This document shows, in pieces, positions 8,849 to 16,732 of a stretch of 27,896 nt of DNA (position 1 is the first letter of the stretch; each line of letters opens with the position of its first letter). Position numbers and translations under genes: made by a program. The notes beneath the pieces were generated by a model. The model was not told where the DNA came from. It did no database searches and saw only the letters and a program-made list of their open reading frames with translations. This DNA comes from an uncultured bacterium (GTDB lineage Bacteria; Verrucomicrobiota; Lentisphaeria; Oligosphaerales; Oligosphaeraceae): assembly GCA_900548225.1 (NCBI GenBank), contig URJM01000021.1, positions 1 through 27,896 of the forward strand, given 5' to 3'.

Positions 8849-8914
8849 TAATGCGCGTGGCGGCGCGATGGCGTGTATCCCCTTCCCTTGAAATAATCCG
8901 TGTCCAGCGCAAGA

Positions 8915-8984
8915 AACGGGGGAATTCCCCGTTATGGCAATAGGTCGATAATCTATCTGCGCCGAAGCAATTAGATTATGGCCA
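8915..8984 (+). ncRNA. candidate structured 5' leader / small RNA
   Basis: This holds two substantial stem-loops. The first is AACGGGG-GAATT-CCCCGTT (8915-8933). The second is an extended helix: TGGC (8935-8938) pairs with GCCA (8981-8984), and ATAATCTA (8948-8955) pairs with TAGATTAT (8972-8979). Its apical part can add TGC/GCA (8958-8960/8967-8969). An unpaired AATAGGTCG (8939-8947) sits on one side, like a ligand-binding asymmetric loop. The region lies 57-126 nt upstream of the ATG of the small membrane protein gene at 9041. It does not match a riboswitch class that I can name. Confidence 0.35.
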
Positions 8985-9040
8985 GTTTTCATTCCACGTA
9001 TAATTGTCTTCCTGGAAATATCAGAAAAGGAGCAAAAAAG

Positions 9041-9490
9041 ATGAATGGCAACCTTGGGAAAGTAATTGGTTCCATAGCGTTGATTATCCTTGCCGCCGTG
9101 TTGATTGTCTGGCAGGTCAGTGGCGGCAAGAAGTCCGCCCCTGAGATGTCGGCGGAGCAGAAGAGCAAGATTGCAGCGGAGGACCAGGCTGCCCTCGATG
9201 TCCTTACGGACGCCTTCACGGCAGCGGAGAAGGGGGGCTGGAATGCGACTGGAAAGTACTGGGCTCCGAAGGCATTCAACAGCAAGACTAAGAAGGCGCT
9301 TGCCGACGCCCTCGGAAGCAATCCGTCTGTCTCGATGCTCGACAAGGTCAGTGTCGGGCGTGACGGGGACTATCCGGAATGCAAGTCGGCAGTAATCACC
9401 ATTGACAAGCAGTCATACTATTTCAGGCTCGCCCCCGAGGGCAAGGGAAAGACAGGCAAGTACAAGATTGCCGAATTCGGCCTCTGGTAA
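9041..9490 (+). CDS. small membrane-anchored protein, unknown function
   Basis: A 149-residue protein, not recognised. It has a single N-terminal TM helix at about residues 8-26 (VIGSIALIILAAVLIVWQV) followed by a lysine-rich linker and a soluble domain of ~110 residues (ALDVLTDAFTAAEKGGWNAT to FRLAPEGKGKTGKYKIAEFGLW). The domain resembles NTF2/SnoaL-like or lipocalin-like small folds only in general character; I would not assign it. The ATG at 9041 has a strong AAAAGGAG Shine-Dalgarno 8 nt upstream, which decides it over the in-frame ATG at 8978. It is preceded by a 250-nt leader with stable hairpins, so regulation at RNA level is possible. Confidence 0.82.
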   Translation: MNGNLGKVIGSIALIILAAVLIVWQVSGGKKSAPEMSAEQKSKIAAEDQAALDVLTDAFTAAEKGGWNATGKYWAPKAFNSKTKKALADALGSNPSVSMLDKVSVGRDGDYPECKSAVITIDKQSYYFRLAPEGKGKTGKYKIAEFGLW

Positions 9491-9532
9491 CTCCCGGGAG
9501 GCGCGGATCGGGGCTTTACTTCCTCTGAGAAC

Positions 9533-10366
9533 ATGCAGGACCAGGCTAGTCATCCAGAACAGTTCGCCTTCCGCGGCAACAGGATACGCTTCAAGGGGGC
9601 GCCCCTCCTCATGGGAATCGTCAACTTGACGCCCGACTCCTTTTCGGACGGCGGCATGTACAATGACGTGGATGCGGCCGCCGCGCAGGCGGTGCGTCTT
9701 GCCGGGGAGGGCGCCGAAATAATCGACGTCGGCGGGGAGTCGACCCGCCCAGGCCATGTGCCGGTCTCTGTCGATGAGGAACTCTCGCGCGTGATTCCAG
9801 CCATCCACGCAATACGGAAGCTCCTGGATGTTCCCGTTTCCGTCGACACATCCAAGCCGGAGGTGGCAAGGGCCGCCATCGAGGCCGGGGCGGAGATCGT
9901 CAATGACGTGACCGCGTGCCGCGACCCGCGAATGTACGACGTCCTCCGCGAGTTCCGCCCGGGATGCGTGCTGATGGACGACAGGATACTCCCCGGAGAC
10001 GCATCCGCACGGCTGGTTGTCAGGGAGTATCTTGTCGCAAGGCGGGACGAGATTGCGGCGGCGACTGGGCTTGCCCATGACTCCTTCCTTCTCGATCCGG
10101 GCGTCGGATTCGGAAAGACGCTGGAGCAGAATCTCGACTGCATCCGATATGCAGGGGAGTTCGCCGACGGTGAAAGCGGCGTGCTACTGGGAGTCTCCAG
10201 AAAGTCGTTCATCGGAAAGATTTGCGGCGAGGCCGACCCGATGAAACGCCTTCCCGGAACGCTTGCGGCGGCGTTGCTTGCCTCCGGCGTCCACTTTCTG
10301 CGTGTCCACGATGTGGGCGCGCACAGGCAGGCCCTTATGGTTGCGGAAGAGATACTCAGGAGGTAG
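9533..10366 (+). CDS. folP: dihydropteroate synthase
   Basis: FolP joins p-aminobenzoate to dihydropterin pyrophosphate in folate synthesis. The 277-residue protein carries the hallmark segments: MGIVNLTPDSFSDGG (27-41), GGESTRPG (67-74), VDTSK (104-108), IVNDVT (122-127), FLLDPGVGFGK, GVSRKSF and LRVHDVGAH. The pterin- and phosphate-contacting Asp, Asn, Lys, Arg and His are therefore present. One departure: the common LMHM-x-G-x-P segment reads LMDDRILPG (147-155) here. The stop lies within the ribosome binding region of the next gene, cdaA. Confidence 0.95.
   Translation: MQDQASHPEQFAFRGNRIRFKGAPLLMGIVNLTPDSFSDGGMYNDVDAAAAQAVRLAGEGAEIIDVGGESTRPGHVPVSVDEELSRVIPAIHAIRKLLDVPVSVDTSKPEVARAAIEAGAEIVNDVTACRDPRMYDVLREFRPGCVLMDDRILPGDASARLVVREYLVARRDEIAAATGLAHDSFLLDPGVGFGKTLEQNLDCIRYAGEFADGESGVLLGVSRKSFIGKICGEADPMKRLPGTLAAALLASGVHFLRVHDVGAHRQALMVAEEILRR
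10358..10363 (+). promoter_or_regulatory. Shine-Dalgarno of cdaA (fixes a GTG start)
   Basis: A full AGGAGG is embedded in the last codons of folP, directly before its TAG, 8 nt upstream of the GTG at 10372. No suitable ATG exists near the first TM helix. This site is the reason for calling a GTG start and implies coupled translation of folP and cdaA. Confidence 0.85.
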
Positions 10367-10371
10367 TCGGA

Positions 10372-11325
10372 GTGCTTGAAGTCCTGGCATACGTCTTTGA
10401 GGTGCTCGTCCTGACGGCGGCCTACTGGGTGATTTTGCGCGTATTCCGCCACACGCGGGGCATCTTCACGATGTTCTCGCTCATTGCCTTCTGCGGAGCA
10501 ATCAGCCTGTTGACCACCAGGGTCGACTCGCCGGTCTTCTCATTCTTCGCGAATGGGTTCCTCAGGTCGCTGCCGCTTATCATCCTCATCATATTCCAGG
10601 AGGAGATCAGGAGGTTTCTGGCGCATCCCGCGATTTGGTTCAGGCGAATCATGGTGGGGTTGAAGGCGCGCCGCGACGCGTCAAAGCTGCGGGCGCTCAC
10701 CCAGAGCGGCGTCGACGAGCTTATGAAGGCGGTCTGCTGCCTCACTGCGCATCCACTCTGGAGAAGCTACGCACGGGACTTCTACCACATCGACCTGGAC
10801 GAGGAGAGGCTCTCCTCGCTGAACACGGGCGCCCTGATTGCCATCGAGGGAGTCACGGGGCTGGCTGAATACCGCGAGGCGGGCGTCGCACTCGACTGCC
10901 GGATGAACTACCGCCTCCTGCGCACAATCTTCTATACGGGCACCCCGCTCCACGACGGCGGAGTCATCCTCAAGATGACCAGGGCGGGATTGCATATCAC
11001 TGCCGCAGGATGCAGGTTCCCCCCGGCATTCTCCCCGTCAGGACCAATCCATACACGGCAGAATGCCGTCAGGGGACTGGCGGAACGGACGGACGCCTTC
11101 GTCATGATGGTCTCGGAGGAGACAGGAAGCATCCTGATACCCAACGACGAGGACCGGACGAGGATCCACCGTGTCTCGTCCCCCCAGGAGCTCAGGGAGG
11201 AACTGGAGAGGTTCTTCACCGCGTCAAACGAGAACAACCGGGAACTCTGCGAAAAGGCGGACGCGCCCGTGGTGGAGGAGCCGCCGTCGCCGGTTGTCGA
11301 GGAAGTCACGGAGGAGGTGGAATAG
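10372..11325 (+). CDS. cdaA: CdaA-type diadenylate cyclase homologue with altered active site
   Basis: A 317-residue membrane protein built like CdaA/DacA: three N-terminal TM helices (about 4-24, 32-48, 55-75), then a DisA_N domain from ~105 to 258. CdaA makes c-di-AMP from two ATP. The scaffold is well conserved (TGALIAIEGVTGL, LLRTIFYTGTPLHDGG, VMMVSEETGSI). However, the two catalytic motifs differ: DGA reads DGG (195-197), and T-R-H-R reads T-R-Q-N (228-231). A ~20-residue insertion (TAHPLWRSYARDFYHIDLDE) precedes the core strand. The C-terminal ~35 residues are Glu/Pro/Val-rich and disordered. It is followed 1 nt later by a cdaR-like gene, the usual partner. Family assignment is firm; enzymatic activity is doubtful. 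Confidence 0.9.
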   Translation: MLEVLAYVFEVLVLTAAYWVILRVFRHTRGIFTMFSLIAFCGAISLLTTRVDSPVFSFFANGFLRSLPLIILIIFQEEIRRFLAHPAIWFRRIMVGLKARRDASKLRALTQSGVDELMKAVCCLTAHPLWRSYARDFYHIDLDEERLSSLNTGALIAIEGVTGLAEYREAGVALDCRMNYRLLRTIFYTGTPLHDGGVILKMTRAGLHITAAGCRFPPAFSPSGPIHTRQNAVRGLAERTDAFVMMVSEETGSILIPNDEDRTRIHRVSSPQELREELERFFTASNENNRELCEKADAPVVEEPPSPVVEEVTEEVE

Positions 11326-11326
11326 C

Positions 11327-12484
11327 ATGGTTTCCAGCGGAAAGCATCCACTCCCCCAGAAGCCGCGGCACTCGCTGTGGCGCCGCTTCTCGAGGCGCAT
11401 CGAGGCGATGGATTTCTGGCGCGTCCTGATATCCTTCATCCTGGCCGTCATCACGTGCCTGATCATCCGGGGGCAGCGCAATGCCAACAGCGGGTATGCG
11501 TCCTGGAGGACTATCAAGGACGTGCCCGTCCACTTCATCGCCCAGGGGGACTCCGACATTGCGGTCCGGACTGGCCAGGATCTGCGCGTCGACCTGGATG
11601 TCTCCGTGGTCTTCATTTCACAGGGGACTTTGATTACGGTCGACGATTTTGCCATCGAGGGAAGCCTTGACCGCCTGGCGGCCGCCGCGGCGGGGAAGGT
11701 GGCGTCGACGGTGGAGTACACTGTCCAGAACTCCGATGTGGTCAAAAAGCCCGCCGGCGTCGAAATCCGCCGCATCCGCAACAAGCGCCTGGATGTGGCG
11801 TTCGACCGCATTGTCAGCCGGGAGGTGCCGGTACGCCTGAATGTCGACACCAGCCAGCAGCAGCCGGGGTGGATCTACAAGTGCGAGCCCATCAAGCCCG
11901 TCGTGCTGGTGCGGGGGCTTGCCCCGGTGGTGAACTCAATCACATGGGTTGAGAGCGAGCCAATCGTCGTCAAGGACACCCAGTCGTACACGGGGCGGGT
12001 GGAGCTGAGGCCGCCAGGCAACTCGGGTTCCGTCTCACTGGACAGGTACTGGGAGGATTACAGGGTGACCGTGCGCAAGGACTCCAACGAGGAGATGCGG
12101 CGCTCCTACAACAATCTCCCTGTCTTCTTCATAACCAGTTTCGACAGCAATCTGCGCCCCATGCTGCCTGGAGGCAGGACGCCCCTTGTGAATATCCGCC
12201 TCCGTGGCGCGGCGAAGGTCCTTGACGAGCTGAAGCCCGAGCAGCTGCGGGTCGTCTGCGACTTGACTCCCTTTACGCTGGAGGGCGGCCAGAAGGTCAA
12301 GATCGAGGTCTCCGGATATCCAGACGGCGTCGTTGTCGAGGAGGTCAGCCCCCGGGAACTGACGGTCGAGTTGAAGTTCGCGGCAGCCGTGCCGCCGAAG
12401 GAGCCGGAGAAGAAGACTCCTGAGTCCCCGGAAAAGCCTGTGACTTCGGGGGACGGGAAGCCCGGCCCCGCGCCCGCCGAGTAG
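11327..12484 (+). CDS. cdaR: YbbR-domain protein (CdaR-like partner of CdaA)
   Basis: A 385-residue protein with a TM anchor at about residues 33-50 (FWRVLISFILAVITCLIIRG) and an extracytoplasmic part made of YbbR-like repeats. Typical repeat wording is visible: VPVRLNVDT...PGWIYKCEPIKPVVLVRGLAPVVNSITWVESEPIVV, and later a PVFFI...VNIRLRGAAKVLDEL...VVCDLTPF stretch. CdaR modulates CdaA in Firmicutes. The C-terminus is a Pro/Glu/Lys tail (PPKEPEKKTPESPEKP). The ATG at 11327, 1 nt after the cdaA stop and behind GAGGAGGTGG, is chosen over the open frame upstream. glmM, the third gene of many such operons, is not present here. Confidence 0.85.
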   Translation: MVSSGKHPLPQKPRHSLWRRFSRRIEAMDFWRVLISFILAVITCLIIRGQRNANSGYASWRTIKDVPVHFIAQGDSDIAVRTGQDLRVDLDVSVVFISQGTLITVDDFAIEGSLDRLAAAAAGKVASTVEYTVQNSDVVKKPAGVEIRRIRNKRLDVAFDRIVSREVPVRLNVDTSQQQPGWIYKCEPIKPVVLVRGLAPVVNSITWVESEPIVVKDTQSYTGRVELRPPGNSGSVSLDRYWEDYRVTVRKDSNEEMRRSYNNLPVFFITSFDSNLRPMLPGGRTPLVNIRLRGAAKVLDELKPEQLRVVCDLTPFTLEGGQKVKIEVSGYPDGVVVEEVSPRELTVELKFAAAVPPKEPEKKTPESPEKPVTSGDGKPGPAPAE

Positions 12485-12528
12485 CCCCCGCCGTCTTCCT
12501 TGACGGAACGCACTACGCCCCGCCCACG

Positions 12529-13416
12529 ATGGATTTCCGAGATTATGAAGATGTGGCACGGTCGCCGTTGATAGCGGTGGTCGGCCCGACTGCGACGGGC
12601 AAGACCGCGATGGCGGTTGAGCTAGCGCGGAGGTTCAACGGCGAAATCGTCAGCATGGATTCCCGACAGGTCTATCGCGGAATGGATATTGGGACAGGCA
12701 AGGACCTGGCGGAGTACCGCGAAGGCGGCAACCCGGTTCCCGTCCATCTCGTGGATGTGGTTGAGCCAGGGGAGCCATACGACCTCTGCAAGTATCTCGC
12801 GGATGCACGGCGCGCGCTGGTGGATATCCATCGCCGAAGACGCCTTCCAATTCTCTGCGGAGGCACGCCGCTCTATCTGGCGGCGTTGCTTGACGGCTAC
12901 GCCCTCGAGGGCTCTCCGCCTGACGAGGCGCTCAGGCGGGAACTGGAGGGGAAGCCGCCCCGGGAATTGCTGCAAATCCTCCAAAGGGAGGCTTCCCCGG
13001 AATTGCTGGCGCGGACGGACCTCTCGCAGACCAGGCGAATCATCCGGGGCATCGAAATCGCACGGTCGGGAAATGCGCCGCCACCGCCGCCGCCACTGAG
13101 CAACGCAATCCTGCTGGCGCCAAAGTTTACAAGGGAGGAGGTCCGGGAACGCATCCGGATCCGGCTGGATGCACGGCTCGGGGAGGGGCTCGTCGAAGAG
13201 GTCCAGGGACTTCTCGACAGGGGACTGCCCCCGGAAAGGCTGGAGTGGTTCGGACTGGAATACCGGTATGTCGGAAGGTTCCTGGCAGGACTCCTCACAT
13301 ACGAGGAAATGCACGACCAGCTCCTGCAGCAAATCAGACGCTTCGCAAAGCGCCAGGATACATGGTTCCGCAAGCTGGAACGGGAAGGACACTACATCCA
13401 CTGGATTGCAAGATGA
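12529..13416 (+). CDS. miaA: tRNA dimethylallyltransferase
   Basis: MiaA adds an isopentenyl group to A37 of tRNAs reading UNN codons. The 295-residue protein has the P-loop GPTATGKT (19-26), DSRQVYRGMDIGTGK starting at Asp44, CGGTPLYLAALLDG, and the C-terminal RRFAKRQDTWFRKL motif of the family. A run of prolines (six) sits at residues ~185-190. It starts 44 nt after cdaR with no strong Shine-Dalgarno and ends the folP-cdaA-cdaR-miaA run. Confidence 0.96.
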   Translation: MDFRDYEDVARSPLIAVVGPTATGKTAMAVELARRFNGEIVSMDSRQVYRGMDIGTGKDLAEYREGGNPVPVHLVDVVEPGEPYDLCKYLADARRALVDIHRRRRLPILCGGTPLYLAALLDGYALEGSPPDEALRRELEGKPPRELLQILQREASPELLARTDLSQTRRIIRGIEIARSGNAPPPPPPLSNAILLAPKFTREEVRERIRIRLDARLGEGLVEEVQGLLDRGLPPERLEWFGLEYRYVGRFLAGLLTYEEMHDQLLQQIRRFAKRQDTWFRKLEREGHYIHWIAR

Positions 13417-13462
13417 ACTCCGCCCGCACGGCATGGTGGCCACAGAGCGCAAAAGAGGGGTT

Positions 13463-13497
13463 ACATTTAACAAATGTCAGGAATATTCCATAAATGT
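13463..13497 (+). promoter_or_regulatory. palindromic operator / promoter region of the uronate genes
   Basis: Three symmetric elements precede eda. ACATTT-AAC-AAATGT is a perfect inverted repeat (13463-13477). GGAATATTCC is a perfect 10-bp palindrome (13480-13489). A second AAATGT half-site (13492-13497) starts 20 bp, about two helical turns, after the first. A plausible promoter overlaps it: TTAACA (13467-13472), 16 nt, CATAAA (13489-13494). This would suit control by a uronate-responsive repressor, but no regulator gene is adjacent. Confidence 0.5.
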
Positions 13498-13532
13498 CCA
13501 CTCTTTTCACCTTTTAATTAGGAGTCATTGAG

Positions 13533-14195
13533 ATGTCCTGCAACGCACTGAACCAGGGGATGATACCGAAGCTCTCGCGTGTCCGCGTCATTCCCGTGCT
13601 GTCATTCTCGTCGGCGGAGGAGGGTCTGCGCCTTGGCGAGATTCTCTGCCGTTGCGGTCTTCCTGCCGCCGAGGTTACCTTCCGCACCACTTCCGCGGAG
13701 GCCGCAATCCGCGCAATGCGCAAGGAGTTCCCGTCCCTCTGCCTTGGCGCCGGCACGGTCCTGAGCGTCGAACAGCTGGAACGGGCGATTGACGCCGGCG
13801 CGGAGTTCGGCGTTGCGCCTGGACTGAATCCGGAGATTGTTAAGGCGGCGCAGGCGCGGGGCTTCGCATTTGCGCCAGGCATCTGCACCCCAAGCGAAAT
13901 CGAGGCCGCATACGCACTTGGATGCGTCATGATGAAGTTCTTCCCGGCGGAAGCCTCAGGCGGCATCCCCATGGTCAAGGCTATTTCGGCGCCATATAAG
14001 CACCTGGGCGTCAAGTTCATGCCGACAGGCGGCGTGACCGAGAGCAATGCCGCATCATATCTTGCTCTGCCAGAGATAGTTGCAGTTGGAGGCACGTGGC
14101 TTGCGAAGAGCGCGGACATGGCGGCGGGCAACTGGACCGCCATCGAGGAGAATGTCAAGCGCGCGGCGGAGCTTGTCGCCGGTCTTGAAAAGTAG
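13533..14195 (+). CDS. eda: 2-dehydro-3-deoxyphosphogluconate aldolase (KDPG/KHG aldolase)
   Basis: Class I aldolase splitting KDPG into pyruvate and glyceraldehyde-3-phosphate. The 220-residue protein has the catalytic Glu47 and Arg51 in EVTFRT, the Schiff-base Lys135 in MMKFFPAE, GAGTVL (72-77), and the C-terminal phosphate-binding PTGGV...GGTWLA. The ATG at 13533 has TAGGAG 8 nt upstream. It is the first gene of eda-kdgK-uxuA and sits behind a palindrome-rich upstream region, so the operon is probably substrate-induced. The eda-kdgK gap is 42 nt. Confidence 0.95.
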   Translation: MSCNALNQGMIPKLSRVRVIPVLSFSSAEEGLRLGEILCRCGLPAAEVTFRTTSAEAAIRAMRKEFPSLCLGAGTVLSVEQLERAIDAGAEFGVAPGLNPEIVKAAQARGFAFAPGICTPSEIEAAYALGCVMMKFFPAEASGGIPMVKAISAPYKHLGVKFMPTGGVTESNAASYLALPEIVAVGGTWLAKSADMAAGNWTAIEENVKRAAELVAGLEK

Positions 14196-14237
14196 CCTTT
14201 TGTTGATCAGCCACCCCATCAGTCCAAGGAGTCATCC

Positions 14238-15338
14238 ATGTCGCTTCCCATCTACAAGCGCCCCGACGAGTGCAGATTTGACGCATTGAGCCTGGGCGAG
14301 GTCATGCTTCGACTTGATCCAGGCGATGGCCGCATCCACACGGCGCGGGCCTTCACTGCGTGGGAGGGTGGCGGCGAATACAATGTGGCCCGCGGGCTGC
14401 GCCGCTGCTTCGGCCTGAGGACGTCGGTTGTCACCGCGTTTGCGGATAATCCGGTGGGTCGCCTTGTGGAGGACTTCATCCTCCAGGGTGGCGTCGACAC
14501 GTCCCTTGTCAAGTGGGTCCCCTACGACGGGCTCGGGCGCAGCGTCCGCAATGGCATCAATTTCACCGAGCGCGGCTTTGGCATCCGCGGCGCAAAGGGG
14601 TGCTCCGACCGCGGCAATACGGCGGTCTCGCAGTTGAAGGCCGGCGATGTGGACTGGGACCATATCTTCGGGACTCTCGGAGTGAGGCATTTCCACACGG
14701 GCGGCATCTTCGCCGCGCTTTCGGATACGACCCCGGGGGTCGTTGTGGAAGCCCTCAAGGCCGCCAAGAGGCACGGGACGGTCACCAGCTACGATTTGAA
14801 CTACAGGCCCTCCCTGTGGAGGTCGATAGGCGGCCAGGCACGCGCCTGCGAGGTGAACCGTGAAATCGCGCAGTATGTGGATGTCATGATTGGCAACGAG
14901 GAGGATTTCACCGCCGCCCTGGGATTCCAGGTGGAGGGAACCGACTCGTCCCTTAAGTCACTGCCTGTCGACTCCTTCAAGAAGATGATTTCGCAGGTTG
15001 TCGAGAAGTACCCGAACTTCAAGGTGGTGGCCACGACTCTGCGCACGGTCAGGACCGCGACTGTCAACGACTGGGGGGCCATCGCCTGGAGCGACGGCAA
15101 GTTCGCACAGGCAATCCAGCGCGACGGCCTGGAAATCTACGACCGTGTCGGCGGCGGAGACAGCTTTGCGTCGGGACTCGTCTACGGTCTCATGGCCTAC
15201 AACGACCTGGATGCGGCCGTCAACTGCGGCGCAGCCCACGGCGCGCTTGCAATGACCACCCCCGGGGACACCTCGATGGCGACCCTCCAGGAGGTCGAAA
15301 AGCTGATGCAGGGCGGTTCCAGCCGCGTGGACAGGTAG
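14238..15338 (+). CDS. kdgK: 2-dehydro-3-deoxygluconate kinase (PfkB family)
   Basis: A PfkB/ribokinase-family sugar kinase of 366 residues. Motifs include GEVMLRLDP near the N-terminus, GGGEYNVARGLRR (sugar-binding PfkB signature 1), TSYDLNYRPSLW, and the anion-hole/base motif RVGGGDSFASG with catalytic Asp308. Specificity for KDG rather than another sugar is inferred from its place between the KDPG aldolase and mannonate dehydratase genes and from the DLNYRPSLW wording of KDG kinases. AAGGAG lies 6 nt before the ATG. It is somewhat longer than typical 310-340-residue KdgK proteins, with inserts around residues 110-135 and 225-250. Confidence 0.92.
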   Translation: MSLPIYKRPDECRFDALSLGEVMLRLDPGDGRIHTARAFTAWEGGGEYNVARGLRRCFGLRTSVVTAFADNPVGRLVEDFILQGGVDTSLVKWVPYDGLGRSVRNGINFTERGFGIRGAKGCSDRGNTAVSQLKAGDVDWDHIFGTLGVRHFHTGGIFAALSDTTPGVVVEALKAAKRHGTVTSYDLNYRPSLWRSIGGQARACEVNREIAQYVDVMIGNEEDFTAALGFQVEGTDSSLKSLPVDSFKKMISQVVEKYPNFKVVATTLRTVRTATVNDWGAIAWSDGKFAQAIQRDGLEIYDRVGGGDSFASGLVYGLMAYNDLDAAVNCGAAHGALAMTTPGDTSMATLQEVEKLMQGGSSRVDR

Positions 15339-15382
15339 CGGAAGCGGCGACACGCCTCCGCAATGCAACCATCAACCACTAA

Positions 15383-16609
15383 ATGACTTCTCAAAGCACT
15401 ATGTTCATGGAACCCACATTCCGCTGGTATGGACCAGAGGATCCCGTGCCGCTTAAGTTCATCCCCCAGACCGGCGCCACAGGAATCGTGACGTCGCTTC
15501 ACTACATTCCGTACGGAGTGGTGTGGACCCAGGACGCCATCCTCGAAAGGCGCAAGATGATTGAGGAGGCGGGCATGACCTGGAGCGTCGTCGAGAGCCT
15601 CCCTGTCCACGAGGAGATCAAGACCGGGGGGAAGTCCAGGAAGCGCCTCATCGAACTCTACAAGCTCTCCATCCGGAATCTCGGAAAGGTGGGGCCGAAG
15701 ATCATCACGTATAATTTCATGCCCGTGCTCGACTGGGTGAGGACAGACCTCCACCACAGGCTGCCTGACGGCTCCACGACGCTCTTCTTCGACCAGGTGA
15801 AGTTCGCAATCTTCGAGCTCTTTATCCTCTGCCGAAAGGGAGCCGAAAAGGACTATACGGCGGATGTCATCGCAAAGGCGGAGGAAAAGTACCGCCAGAT
15901 GACGGAGCACGAAAGATTTGTCCTCAGACGCTCGATTATCGACAATTTCCCGGGATTCAAGGGTGTCACTCTCGACGATATCCGCGATATGCTGGCCAAG
16001 TACGAGGGATTCACAAGGGAACGGCTCAGCGAAAATCTCCACTTCTTCCTTAACGAGGTCGCGCCAGTCGCAGAGGAGTGCGGATGCAAGCTCGTCATAC
16101 ATCCCGACGACCCGCCACGCTCCATCCTCGGACTCCCAAGAATCTTCAGCACTATCGATGATATCGACGCACTACTGAAGATGTGCGACGTCCCTGCGAA
16201 TGGAGTCTGCTTCTGCGCAGGAAGCTTCAGCGCACGGCCGGACAACGATGTTGTCAAGATGTTCAAGTCATGCGCGCCGCGGGTGGGTTTCATGCATCTC
16301 AGAAGCACACAGGTGGAAAACGGAAACTTCTACGAGGCAGACCATCTCGCCGGACGGGCGGATATGTACGAACTGGTTAAGGCCGTCTGCGAAGAGCAAA
16401 TCCGCAGGCGCAACGAGGGGCGCGCCGACTGGAGAATCCCAATCCGGCCAGACCATGGCGCGGATATCATGGACGATTTGCTCAAGCAGGCAAATCCCAA
16501 TCCAGGATACGGCGCCCTTGGGAGAATGAGGGGGCTGGCGGAAATCAGGGGACTCGAAATGGGAATCATGAAGTCCCTCTATCCCCAGGAACTCGTCCCG
16601 CGCACTTGA
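15383..16609 (+). CDS. uxuA: D-mannonate dehydratase
   Basis: UxuA dehydrates D-mannonate to KDG, the substrate of the preceding kinase. The 408-residue protein opens like the family (EPTFRWYGPEDPVPL, TGATGIVTSLHYIPYGVVW). It retains the metal-site segments: HPDDPP (His240), CFCAGS (Cys278), MHLRST (His305) and RPDHG (Asp357). The ATG at 15383 lacks a clear Shine-Dalgarno; ATGs at 15401 and 15407 are possible alternatives because homology starts there. No uxuB or uxaC is in the window, so upstream uronate steps must be encoded elsewhere. A terminator follows. Confidence 0.96.
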   Translation: MTSQSTMFMEPTFRWYGPEDPVPLKFIPQTGATGIVTSLHYIPYGVVWTQDAILERRKMIEEAGMTWSVVESLPVHEEIKTGGKSRKRLIELYKLSIRNLGKVGPKIITYNFMPVLDWVRTDLHHRLPDGSTTLFFDQVKFAIFELFILCRKGAEKDYTADVIAKAEEKYRQMTEHERFVLRRSIIDNFPGFKGVTLDDIRDMLAKYEGFTRERLSENLHFFLNEVAPVAEECGCKLVIHPDDPPRSILGLPRIFSTIDDIDALLKMCDVPANGVCFCAGSFSARPDNDVVKMFKSCAPRVGFMHLRSTQVENGNFYEADHLAGRADMYELVKAVCEEQIRRRNEGRADWRIPIRPDHGADIMDDLLKQANPNPGYGALGRMRGLAEIRGLEMGIMKSLYPQELVPRT

Positions 16610-16617
16610 AATCCGGT

Positions 16618-16643
16618 GCCGTAAGGCTATCTTATGGCGTTTT
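16618..16643 (+). terminator. intrinsic terminator after uxuA
   Basis: GCCGTAAG (16618-16625) pairs with CTTATGGC (16631-16638) through one G-T wobble and a 5-nt loop, followed by GTTTT. It lies 9 nt after the uxuA stop and ends the uronate operon before the tRNA gene. A nearby A-run (16646-16652) could give weak termination on the other strand too. Confidence 0.7.
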
Positions 16644-16653
16644 ACAAAAAAAT

Positions 16654-16730
16654 GGGGCTTTAGCTCAGTTGGCTAGAGCGATACGTTCGCAACGTATAGG
16701 CCAGGGGTTCGAATCCCCTAAGCTCCACCA
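16654..16730 (+). tRNA. tRNA-Ala (anticodon CGC)
   Basis: A complete cloverleaf with encoded CCA (16728-16730). Acceptor stem: GGGGCTT (16654-16660) with AAGCTCC (16720-16726), including the G3-U70 wobble that marks tRNA-Ala. D arm: GCTC/GAGC (16663-16666/16676-16679). Anticodon stem: ATACG/CGTAT, with loop TTCGCAA and anticodon CGC at 16688-16690. T arm: AGGGG/CCCCT, with loop TTCGAAT (16708-16714). It reads the GCG codon. Confidence 0.97.
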
Positions 16731-16732
16731 GA

